A DNA stretch of 38,770 nt from Burkholderiaceae bacterium (lineage in GTDB: Bacteria > Pseudomonadota > Gammaproteobacteria > Burkholderiales > Burkholderiaceae_C): NCBI GenBank assembly GCA_030654805.1, contig JAURWR010000123.1, forward strand, positions 1-38,770. Direction: 5' to 3'. Position 1 is the first letter of the stretch. Each line of letters begins with the position of its first letter. The position numbers and the translations under genes were made by a program. The notes under the pieces were generated by a model. The model made no database searches. It was not told where the DNA came from and was given only the letters and a program-made list of their open reading frames with translations. Of the stretch, positions 1 to 7,126 are shown piece by piece.

Positions 1-123
1 TTCTTCAGCAACAACGACTGGCCCATGGCGTCGTCGGTGGCGGTGGTGATGGTGCTGCTGATCATCGTCCCGCTGGCCATTTTCAACAAATACCAGGCCG
101 AATCGACGGAGGCGCGCAAATGA
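1..123 (+). CDS. potH: Polyamine ABC transporter permease PotH-like, C-terminal end only
   Basis: This is the last 40 codons of an ORF entering from the left edge and ending at TGA 121-123. The residues form one hydrophobic segment ending in LAIFNKYQ and a short polar tail. The phrase NNDWPMASSVAVVM matches the last membrane helix of PotH-type inner-membrane permeases of spermidine/putrescine ABC transporters. The identity rests on this short tail and on the PotI-type partner permease downstream. PotH and PotI would form the heterodimeric channel with a PotG ATPase and a PotF binding protein, neither of which is in the window. Confidence 0.75.
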   Translation, partial: FFSNNDWPMASSVAVVMVLLIIVPLAIFNKYQAESTEARK

Positions 124-235
124 GCGCGGCCACCAGACCGACGCCGGGCCGCCCCAAGTCGGGCTGCGTCCCAAGGGCCACGAAGAGGGCCCTTCCGGGT
201 CCTGGTGGCAGGAGCAAAGCGACGTGGGGGCTGTC

Positions 236-1069
236 ATGAACTTCAACCGCTGGTTCGGCAAGGGCTGGTTGACGCTGGGCTTCGCCTTCCTCTATTTGCC
301 GATCGTCGCGCTGGTCGTCTATTCGTTCAACGATTCGCCGGTTCCCAATTCGTGGCGCGGCTTCACATTGAAGTGGTACCACGCGCTGGCGGCTGACAAC
401 GAGATGATCACCGCGTTCGTGCTGTCGATGAAGATCGCGTTCTTCACCGCCTGCGCTTCGGTCATCCTGGGCACCTTGGCGGCGTTTGCGCTGGTCAAGT
501 ACCGCCGATTCGCTGGACGCACGCTGTTCTCAGGCATGGTCAATGCCCCGCTGGTGATGCCCGAGGTCATCGTCGGCCTGTCGTTGCTGCTGATGCTGGT
601 ATCGATGCAGAGAGCGCTGGGTTTTCCGGAACGGGGATCGTTGACGATCTGGATGGGCCACCTGCTGCTGGGCCTGTCCTATGCCACGGTGGTGATCCAG
701 GCGAGGCTGCAAGACCTGAATCCCCAGCTCGAAGAAGCCGCGATGGACTTGGGCGCCCGCCCCTGGCAGGTGTTCACGCTGGTCACGCTGCCGATGATCA
801 CGCAGTCGATGTTGTCGGCCTGGCTGCTGACTTTCACGCTGTCGCTGGACGATGTGGTGCTGTCGGCATTTCTATCCGGTCCGGGCTCCACCACGATGCC
901 TCTGGTGATTTTTTCGCGCGCACGGCTGGGTCTGAACCCGTCCGTCAACGCCGTGGCCACGGTGATCGTCTTCGTGGTCGCCATTGGCGTCGTCGTCGCC
1001 AGTTATCTGATCGCCCGAGCGGAGCGCAATCGCTCTCTCGAAATGGCTGCCGCCAACCGGGCCAGCTGA
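236..1069 (+). CDS. potI: Polyamine ABC transporter permease PotI-like
   Basis: The product is a 277-residue inner-membrane permease subunit for putrescine-type polyamine import. The ATG at 236 begins MNFNRWFGKGWLTLG, a typical PotI opening of charged residues before the first helix. An in-frame GTG at 224 would add four residues and is less likely. About six hydrophobic segments are visible. The loop EEAAMDLGARPWQVFTLVTLP (around residues 168-188) is the EAA motif that docks the ATPase. The gene is about 110 bp after the potH stop, and an outer-membrane protein gene follows 61 bp later. The assignment to the PotC/PotI group is strong. Putrescine rather than spermidine is inferred from the catabolic genes downstream. 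Confidence 0.88.
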   Translation: MNFNRWFGKGWLTLGFAFLYLPIVALVVYSFNDSPVPNSWRGFTLKWYHALAADNEMITAFVLSMKIAFFTACASVILGTLAAFALVKYRRFAGRTLFSGMVNAPLVMPEVIVGLSLLLMLVSMQRALGFPERGSLTIWMGHLLLGLSYATVVIQARLQDLNPQLEEAAMDLGARPWQVFTLVTLPMITQSMLSAWLLTFTLSLDDVVLSAFLSGPGSTTMPLVIFSRARLGLNPSVNAVATVIVFVVAIGVVVASYLIARAERNRSLEMAAANRAS

Positions 1070-1076
1070 AGCTGGC
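1061..1076 (+). terminator. Short GC hairpin over the potI stop codon
   Basis: GCCAGC (1061-1066) pairs with GCTGGC (1071-1076) around a TGAA loop that contains the potI stop. Flanking GG and CC bases could lengthen the stem. No T-run follows, so this may be a weak terminator or an mRNA-stabilising stem that lowers expression between the permease and the following gene. The function is inference. Confidence 0.25.
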
Positions 1077-1130
1077 TGGCCCTCCCCGATCTCAAGGGTA
1101 CCCATCCGATTCACCGCACGAGGAATCTTC

Positions 1131-2522
1131 ATGAAAACCTGGCAATGCACCGTCCTGACCCTGGCCATCGCTGCGGCCTTTCCACTGCCTGCTGCGGCCC
1201 AGTCCAACGAGGAGTTGCTCAAGGAGTTGAGAGCCCTGCGTGACCGCGTGACACAGCTGGAGGAGAAGCTGAAATCGGCGGAGTCAATCAAGGCCACGGC
1301 ACCCGCAACGGCCGCCGCAGCAAGTCCAGCGGGAATGACGCCTGATCAATCCCGAGAGATGGCTCGCCTCGCCCTGAAGGTCGACACACTCGAAGAAGAA
1401 CGCGAGAACTCGCTTCTCAAGGGGCTGACCATCAGCGGCAGCGTCGATCCCACTTTCATCTACAACCGGGCACAGAACCGCGCTGGCTTCCAGCTGCTGA
1501 ACACCGTAGGCGAAGGTGGTTACTCGTACGACAACTCGTTCTTCGGAGCCGCATCCATTGACTTTCAAAAGGAACTCGAAGGCGGCACCAAGTTTCGTCT
1601 GACGTTGCAACCCGACCGAGGTATCGGCTCCAACATCAATGTGGGCTCGATCGTGCACGAAGCCAGCGCATCGATCCCCCTCACCGATGATGAAACACGG
1701 TTGCTGATCGGCCAGATACCGGACTGGTCGGGCTACGAGCTGCTGAGCTCGAAAGACAACAAGCTCATCACGCACAACCTGCTGTTCGACTTGGTGCTGC
1801 CACTGGCTTACACCGGTGTCGGCATTGAGCTGACCCGCGGCGATTGGGTGGTCAAGAGCGTGGTCGGCAACATGAACGCGACCAAGAAAAAACCGAACGA
1901 GAAGTCGCCCATGATCGCGTACCGGGCCGACTACACGATCAGCGAATACGCAGGTGTCGGCATCGCAGGCGTACACGGCAAGTCGGCGAACCTCGTCAAC
2001 GGAGGCGGCGAGTCCTCGTTGAACCTGCTCGGGGTCGACGGCTTCTATGCCCGCGGCGACTGGACCTTCCAGGGTCAGCTCAGCTATGGGCAGCAAAAGG
2101 ATGCGGCCATCGCGGTGAACAGTGACGGCGAGTTGCAGACCGCTCGCTGGTGGGGGCTGTCGGGTCTGACGGCCTACAAATTCACACCACGCCTCGAAGG
2201 CGTCGCGCGGCTCGACTACATCTATAACCGGCAGCACGGCGGTGGGTTGCTGGGCTTCGGTGCCGATCCTGTCAACGGCATCGGACCTGGCTTCGACGGC
2301 AACGTCGATGGCGACGGCAACCTGGTGGCGATCGACAGCCAGCGCGGTGCCAACCGCTTTGCGTTCAGCGTCGGCGGCAACTACCGGTTCAACGAGTACA
2401 CGCTTTTCAAGGCCGAGTACCGACTGGACCGTGCGAACAAGCGCGTCTTCGAATACGTTGACGATGGCAAGTTCAAGAAGACCAACCACCTGTTTGGCGC
2501 ATCGGTCGTCGTGTCGTTCTGA
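1131..2522 (+). CDS. DUF3138-type outer-membrane porin-like protein
   Basis: This 463-residue exported protein starts with a clear Sec signal peptide (MKTWQC to a cleavage site after AAAQ, about residue 24). A short coiled coil follows (about 26-48, with LKELRALRDRVTQLEEKLK). After a linker, the rest is rich in alternating beta-strand patterns and ends VVVSF, with the terminal Phe typical of outer-membrane beta-barrels. This layout matches my recollection of the DUF3138 family of Burkholderiales, whose substrate is not known. It lies between the polyamine permease and aldehyde dehydrogenase genes; its stop is 3 bp from the next ATG. Co-transcription suggests that it helps polyamines or related compounds cross the outer membrane. 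That role is inferred from context only. Confidence 0.75.
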   Translation: MKTWQCTVLTLAIAAAFPLPAAAQSNEELLKELRALRDRVTQLEEKLKSAESIKATAPATAAAASPAGMTPDQSREMARLALKVDTLEEERENSLLKGLTISGSVDPTFIYNRAQNRAGFQLLNTVGEGGYSYDNSFFGAASIDFQKELEGGTKFRLTLQPDRGIGSNINVGSIVHEASASIPLTDDETRLLIGQIPDWSGYELLSSKDNKLITHNLLFDLVLPLAYTGVGIELTRGDWVVKSVVGNMNATKKKPNEKSPMIAYRADYTISEYAGVGIAGVHGKSANLVNGGGESSLNLLGVDGFYARGDWTFQGQLSYGQQKDAAIAVNSDGELQTARWWGLSGLTAYKFTPRLEGVARLDYIYNRQHGGGLLGFGADPVNGIGPGFDGNVDGDGNLVAIDSQRGANRFAFSVGGNYRFNEYTLFKAEYRLDRANKRVFEYVDDGKFKKTNHLFGASVVVSF

Positions 2523-2525
2523 TCC

Positions 2526-4028
2526 ATGACATCCACCGCCACCCGAGATTGGCACGCGCTGGCCGCCGCGCTCCGACCCGACGGCCGACTGGTCATCGAC
2601 GGGGTGCGTCGCGCTGCGGTGGCTGAAGAAACCTTTGCCTGCATCTCGCCGATCGACGGTCGCACTGTCGCGCAAGTGGCTCGTGGACAAGCCGCCGACA
2701 TCGACGCTGCGGTGGGTTCGGCGCGGCGGGCGTTCGACGATGGCCGCTGGGCGCACAAACCACCGGCAGTGCGCAAGAAGGTGCTGCTGCGCTTTGCCGA
2801 GAAGATCCTCGCGGCCAAGGACGAACTCGCGTTGCTCGAGACGCTGGACATGGGCAAACCGATCCAGCACAGCCTGGGCGTCGATGTGCCCTCCGCCGCC
2901 CGATGCATCGCCTGGTATGCGGAAGCGGTCGACAAGGTCTACGACGAGATTGCGCCCACCGCGCGCAACGCGCTGGCGCTGATCACCCGCGAGCCGATGG
3001 GCGTCGTCGGCGCCATCGTCCCGTGGAACTACCCGATGATCATGTCGGCCTGGAAGCTGGGGCCGGCGCTGGCGGCGGGCAACAGCGTGGTGCTCAAGCC
3101 CAGCGAGAAATCACCGCTGACCGCGATGCGTCTGGCCGAACTGGCAGTCGAGGCGGGATTGCCACCCGGCGTGTTCAACGTGGTCCCCGGTTACGGGCAC
3201 GAGGCAGGTGAGGCGCTGGCGTTGCACATGGAAGTCGACGCGATCGGCTTCACCGGAAGCACCCGCGTCGGACGCAAGATGCTCGAGTACGCCGGCCGCA
3301 GCAACCTGAAGCGCGTCTACAACGAACTGGGCGGCAAGTCGGCGTTCCTCGTGTTTGACGACTTCTCAGACATTCCCCGCGCTGCCTGCACCGTGGCGGG
3401 CAGCATGTTCTTCAACCAGGGCGAAAGCTGCAACGCACCGTCGCGCGTTCTGGTGCACGAACGCGTCGCCGACGAGTTCATCGCCACGGTGGTGGCCGAG
3501 GCGCCGAAGTACCAGCCCGGTGACCCGCTGGGCGGCTCGGCGCCGATGGGCGCACTGGTCGACGACGGCCAGTTGCGCACGGTGCTTGCCTACATCGATG
3601 CGGGCCGTGACGACGGGGCGCGGCTGGTGGCCGGTGGCCGGCAGGTGCGTGCCGAGACCGGCGGCTATTTCGTCGAGCCCACGGTGTTCGAGGGCGTGAC
3701 CAACCAGATGCGCATTGCCCGAGAAGAGATCTTCGGCCCGGTCATGTCGGTGATCCGCTTCAAGACCGAAGCCGAGGCCATCGCGATCGCCAACGACTCG
3801 CCGTACGGCCTGCAGGCCAGCGTCTGGAGCCACCAGATCGATCGCGCGCACCGCGTCGCCCGTTCGCTGCGTGCCGGCACGGTGCACGTGAACCAGTACG
3901 ACGAAGATGACATCACCGTGCCCTTCGGTGGTTTCAAGCAAAGCGGCAACGGACGCGACAAGTCGCTGCACGCCTTCGACAAATACACCGAGCTGAAGAC
4001 GACGTGGCTTCGCATAGACGGTGGATGA
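2526..4028 (+). CDS. puuC: Aldehyde dehydrogenase, PuuC-like
   Basis: This is a 500-residue NAD(P)-dependent aldehyde dehydrogenase of normal length. Visible landmarks are the cofactor-binding stretch GFTGSTRVGR, the catalytic Glu267 in NELGGKSAF, the nucleophile Cys302 in FFNQGESC, and EEIFGPVMSV toward the C terminus. The most likely role is oxidation of gamma-glutamyl-aminobutyraldehyde or aminobutyraldehyde from putrescine breakdown, as for PuuC. Betaine-aldehyde-type activity cannot be excluded from sequence. The start is 3 bp after the preceding stop, suggesting translational coupling. The downstream gap carries structured repeats before gabT. Confidence 0.88.
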   Translation: MTSTATRDWHALAAALRPDGRLVIDGVRRAAVAEETFACISPIDGRTVAQVARGQAADIDAAVGSARRAFDDGRWAHKPPAVRKKVLLRFAEKILAAKDELALLETLDMGKPIQHSLGVDVPSAARCIAWYAEAVDKVYDEIAPTARNALALITREPMGVVGAIVPWNYPMIMSAWKLGPALAAGNSVVLKPSEKSPLTAMRLAELAVEAGLPPGVFNVVPGYGHEAGEALALHMEVDAIGFTGSTRVGRKMLEYAGRSNLKRVYNELGGKSAFLVFDDFSDIPRAACTVAGSMFFNQGESCNAPSRVLVHERVADEFIATVVAEAPKYQPGDPLGGSAPMGALVDDGQLRTVLAYIDAGRDDGARLVAGGRQVRAETGGYFVEPTVFEGVTNQMRIAREEIFGPVMSVIRFKTEAEAIAIANDSPYGLQASVWSHQIDRAHRVARSLRAGTVHVNQYDEDDITVPFGGFKQSGNGRDKSLHAFDKYTELKTTWLRIDGG

Positions 4029-4067
4029 TGTGAGACGTGTCCACCGACCTGTCGGAAGGAGACTGAA

Positions 4068-4412
4068 ATGAAACCGACCTCCTCAATTCCCTGTCTGCTG
4101 GTTGATGAGGCGCGAGATCACGCCGACGGCGTGCGCTGCTCCGCGAATGTCACCCGGCCTGCGGCCTCCTTCTTTATTTCGCTGCGCAGCGCACGCCGCC
4201 GACGTGATCCAGCAGCACCGTGGCTGATCGACGAATACAAGACGCCGTCACCCGTGCCGGGGACGCTGGGTATCTCACGCAGCGAAATAAAGGAGGAGGC
4301 GAAGCCGGGGGACATTCGCGGAGAGAGGTACCCAGTGGCCCCGGCACGCGCGCCCACATCACCCGCCCGTCTCAGAGGTCGTGGGTCGCGCGACGCACGG
4401 TGGAGCAACTGA
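4068..4412 (+). CDS. Possible small ORF or remnant of a gene start between puuC and gabT
   Basis: A strong ribosome-binding site (AAGGAGACTGAA) directly precedes the ATG at 4068. The 114-codon frame stays open through both foldback repeats and stops 1 nt before the gabT ATG. The product, starting MKPTSSIPCLLVDEA, has no recognisable family and becomes arginine- and proline-rich across the repeats. Other frames are also open here, so openness is weak evidence. It may be a coupled leader peptide or the start of a gene disrupted by the repeats. I would not rely on it as a functional protein. Confidence 0.25.
   Translation: MKPTSSIPCLLVDEARDHADGVRCSANVTRPAASFFISLRSARRRRDPAAPWLIDEYKTPSPVPGTLGISRSEIKEEAKPGDIRGERYPVAPARAPTSPARLRGRGSRDARWSN
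4116..4209. repeat. Foldback repeat unit 1 (24-bp arms around a conserved core)
   Basis: The left arm 4116-4139 (GATCACGCCGACGGCGTGCG...) is the reverse complement of 4186-4209 at 22 of 24 positions. The enclosed core (4140-4186) contains CCGCGAATGTC, a small hairpin GGCC-TGC-GGCC, and TTTATTTCGCTGCG. The same core occurs in opposite orientation in unit 2. Each arm pairs only with its own partner. This suggests a mobile or structured element rather than a simple duplication. Confidence 0.8.
4253..4348. repeat. Foldback repeat unit 2 (inverted core, different arms)
   Basis: The left arm 4253-4276 (CGTGCCGGGGACGCTGGGTA...) pairs with 4325-4348 at 21 of 24 positions. The core (4278-4322), read on the minus strand, is TCCGCGAATGTC...TTTATTTCGCTGCG, close to unit 1 over about 45 bp with a small length difference. 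The inner hairpin is GGC-TTC-GCC here and GGCC-TGC-GGCC in unit 1, so the bases differ while pairing is kept. On the plus strand the core contains AAAGGAGGAGG, which resembles a ribosome-binding site. gabT begins 66 bp downstream. Confidence 0.8.
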
Positions 4413-4413
4413 C

Positions 4414-5706
4414 ATGAACCACTCCCCAAACGAACAACTGATGGCCCGCAAGGCCGCCGCCACGCCGCGCGGTGTCGGCGTGATGGGCTCCTTCTTCGCC
4501 GACCACGCCGAGAACGCCGAGCTGTGGGACATCGAGGGCCGCCGCTACATCGACTTTGCTGGCGGCATCGCGGTGATGAACACCGGCCACCGCCACCCGA
4601 AGATCGTCGCGGCCATCGAGGCGCAGCTCAAGCGCTTCACCCACACCTGCTACCAGGTCGTTCCGTACGAGGGCTACATCGCGCTCGCCGAAAAACTCAA
4701 CGCGCTGACGCCGGGCAAGCATGCCAAGAAGACCGCGCTGTTCAGCACCGGCGCCGAAGCGGTCGAGAACGCGATCAAGATTGCCCGCGCGCACACCGGC
4801 CGTGCGGGTGTCATCGCGTTCAGCGGGGCCTTCCACGGCCGCAGCCTGTTCGCGGTCGCGCTGACCGGCAAGGTGCAGCCGTACAAGGCGCAGTTCGGGC
4901 CGTTCCCGCCCGAGCTGTACCACGTGCCTTTTCCTTGCCACTGCGCGAACCTCGAGGAGGTGAAGAAGGCCGTCCAGCAACTGTTCAAGGCCGACATCGA
5001 ACCGAGCCGTGTGGCGGCGATTATTTTTGAGCCGGTGCAGGGCGAAGGCGGCTTCAACGTGATCCAGCCCGCTGCCGTGCAGTGGCTGCGCGAACTCTGC
5101 AACGAGCACGGCATCGTGATGATCGCCGACGAGGTGCAGACCGGCTTCGGCCGCACCGGCAAGCTGTTCGCAATGCAGCACTTCGAGTCGCTGGGCGTCG
5201 TGCCCGACATCCTGGTCAGCGCGAAGTCGCTGGCCGCCGGGCTGCCGCTGTCGGCGGTGACCGGCCGCGCCGAGATCATGGATGCGCCGAACCCAGGCGG
5301 CCTGGGCGGCACCTATGCGGGCAACCCGCTGGCCATCGCGGCGGCCCACGCCGTCATCGAGGTGATGGCCGAAGAAGGCCTGCCCGAGCGCGGGCGGCAA
5401 CTCGGTGATCGGCTGAAGGCACTGTTGGAAAGCCTGCGCGGTGAGGTCCCGCAGATCGCCGACGTGCGCGGGCTCGGTGGCATGGTTGCGGTTGAGTTCA
5501 ACCGAGCTGGCACCGGCGAACCCGATGCCGACTTCACCAAGCGGGTGCAGGCCGCTGCCCTGGCGAGAGGCCTGATCGTGCTGACCTGCGGCATCTACGG
5601 CAACGTGGTGCGCTTCATGTTCCCGTTGACGATTCCGACTGCGCATTTCGATGAAGCCCTGGGCCTGCTCACCGGAGCTTTGCGAGAAGCCGTCCAGCCG
5701 TCGTGA
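4414..5706 (+). CDS. gabT: 4-aminobutyrate aminotransferase, GabT-like
   Basis: This 430-residue class III PLP-dependent aminotransferase would convert 4-aminobutyrate and 2-oxoglutarate into succinate semialdehyde and glutamate, the exit step of putrescine breakdown. Motifs are FSTGAEAVENAIKIAR (phosphate binding), AFHGRS, EPVQGEGGF, IADEVQTGFGRTGK (cofactor-ring aspartate) and the PLP lysine, Lys271, in LVSAKSLAAGLPLSAV. The ATG at 4414, preceded by TGGAGCAACT, gives the GabT-type start MNHSPNEQLMARKAAATPRGVG. An upstream GTG at 4381 adds an unconserved tail. The glutamine synthetase-like gene starts 4 bp after its stop. A 5-aminovalerate aminotransferase activity is also possible. Confidence 0.88.
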   Translation: MNHSPNEQLMARKAAATPRGVGVMGSFFADHAENAELWDIEGRRYIDFAGGIAVMNTGHRHPKIVAAIEAQLKRFTHTCYQVVPYEGYIALAEKLNALTPGKHAKKTALFSTGAEAVENAIKIARAHTGRAGVIAFSGAFHGRSLFAVALTGKVQPYKAQFGPFPPELYHVPFPCHCANLEEVKKAVQQLFKADIEPSRVAAIIFEPVQGEGGFNVIQPAAVQWLRELCNEHGIVMIADEVQTGFGRTGKLFAMQHFESLGVVPDILVSAKSLAAGLPLSAVTGRAEIMDAPNPGGLGGTYAGNPLAIAAAHAVIEVMAEEGLPERGRQLGDRLKALLESLRGEVPQIADVRGLGGMVAVEFNRAGTGEPDADFTKRVQAAALARGLIVLTCGIYGNVVRFMFPLTIPTAHFDEALGLLTGALREAVQPS

Positions 5707-5710
5707 GTCG

Positions 5711-7090
5711 ATGAAGACCTCTTCTGCGGCCATCACGCCAGCCACCGTACAGACGCTGCGCGAACGCCTGGCCGCCGATGGCGTGCACAGCCTGATGGCC
5801 CAATTCACCGATGTGAACGGCGTGGCGCGCGGCAAGCTGGTGCCGCTGAACCAGCTCGAACTGCTGATGACAGAAGGCGTCGGCTTCGCCGGCCCATCGA
5901 TCTGGGGCACCGGCCTGCCGCGCACCGGACCACGCGCCGAGTATTACGGCCGGGGGCAGATCGAATCCGCCCGCGCCCTGCCCTGGATGCCGGGCGTCGC
6001 CCGTGTCGTCTGCGATGGCTTCGTTGCCGGGGAACCGTTCGATGCCTGCCCGCGCCAGATCTTGAAGCGACAGCTGGCACGATTGGCCGAACGCGGCTGG
6101 AGCCTGCGCACCGGCATCGAACCCGAGTTCTTTCTGCTGCGCCGCACGGCCGGCGGCTTCGAGCCCGCCGACCCGCACGACCGGCTCGACAAGCCGTCGT
6201 ACGACCTGAAGAGCCTGCCGCGCCAGCAGGACTTCCTGCATCAGCTCGCCGACGGTCTGACACGCTGCGGGCTCGACGTGTTCCAGATCGACCACGAAGA
6301 CGCGCACGGCCAGTACGAACTGAACTTTCATCACGCCGAAGCGCTCACCAGCGCCGACCACCTGATGCTGTTCAAGATGGCCGCGCACACCTTGGCCGAG
6401 CAGCACGGCATGGTGTTCTCAATGATGCCCAAGCCGTTCGCCAACCAGCCGGGCAGCGGCATGCACTTCCATGTCTCGCTGTGGCGCGCGGCAGCAGCCG
6501 GCACCATCGGGCTGGATACACGTTGCGTGTTCGACGATGCATCGCAGGATCTTTCGCTGCTGGGCCGCCAGTTCATTGCCGGCGTGCTGCACCACGCCGA
6601 CGCGCTGTGCGCGATCGCCGCACCCACGGTCAACAGCTACAAGCGCCTCACCGTCGGCGAATCGATCACCGGCACCACCTGGGCGCCGTCCTATGTGGCT
6701 CACGGGCCGAACAACCGCACCGCGCTGGTCCGCACGTTGAAGGGTCGCTTCGAGTGGCGCGTGCCGGATGCCTCCGCCAACCCGTATCTGGCCACCGCCG
6801 CGATGGTTGCCGCCGGGCTCGACGGCATCGACCGTCGGCTCGACCTGGGTCCGGCATGCACCGACGATCTGTTCGTGCTGTCGCTGGCGCAGATCGTCGA
6901 GCGCGGCATCGCGGTGCTGCCTCAAAGCCTGTCGAGCGCCCTGGATGCGCTGGAACGCGACGACGTGATCTGCGCGGCGCTGGGCAAGACCCTCTCAAGC
7001 GAGTTCATCCGCCTCAAGCGTGCCGAGTGGACCGAGTACACGCGCCACGTCAGCCCGTGGGAGATGGCGCGCTACGCGGCCGCGTTTTGA
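5711..7090 (+). CDS. Glutamine synthetase family ligase, type III/GlnT-like; candidate gamma-glutamyl-amine synthetase
   Basis: The 459-residue product has the glutamine synthetase fold: N-terminal FTDVNGVARGKLVP, the metal-site stretch GIEPEFFLLRR, QIDHEDAHGQYELNF, MPKPFANQPGSGMHFHVSLW, the substrate/ATP region KRLTVGESITGTTWAP with NNRTALVR, and FEWRVPDASANPYLA. The HEDAHGQ and MPKPFAN segments are typical of the GlnT/gamma-glutamylmethylamide synthetase branch rather than housekeeping GlnA. I see no adenylylation-site tail. In this operon the likely job is ATP-dependent gamma-glutamylation of putrescine, the PuuA step; the amine is inferred. The start 4 bp after the gabT stop is preferred over an upstream frame that overlaps gabT. 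Confidence 0.85.
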   Translation: MKTSSAAITPATVQTLRERLAADGVHSLMAQFTDVNGVARGKLVPLNQLELLMTEGVGFAGPSIWGTGLPRTGPRAEYYGRGQIESARALPWMPGVARVVCDGFVAGEPFDACPRQILKRQLARLAERGWSLRTGIEPEFFLLRRTAGGFEPADPHDRLDKPSYDLKSLPRQQDFLHQLADGLTRCGLDVFQIDHEDAHGQYELNFHHAEALTSADHLMLFKMAAHTLAEQHGMVFSMMPKPFANQPGSGMHFHVSLWRAAAAGTIGLDTRCVFDDASQDLSLLGRQFIAGVLHHADALCAIAAPTVNSYKRLTVGESITGTTWAPSYVAHGPNNRTALVRTLKGRFEWRVPDASANPYLATAAMVAAGLDGIDRRLDLGPACTDDLFVLSLAQIVERGIAVLPQSLSSALDALERDDVICAALGKTLSSEFIRLKRAEWTEYTRHVSPWEMARYAAAF

Positions 7091-7126
7091 ACCCGTCGAC
7101 CTTTCCCGCTGTTTGAGACCCGTCGA

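Noticed and set aside
1284-2870. Long minus-strand frame opposite the DUF3138-type and puuC genes
   Set aside because: No family features, and it spans two convincing plus-strand genes.
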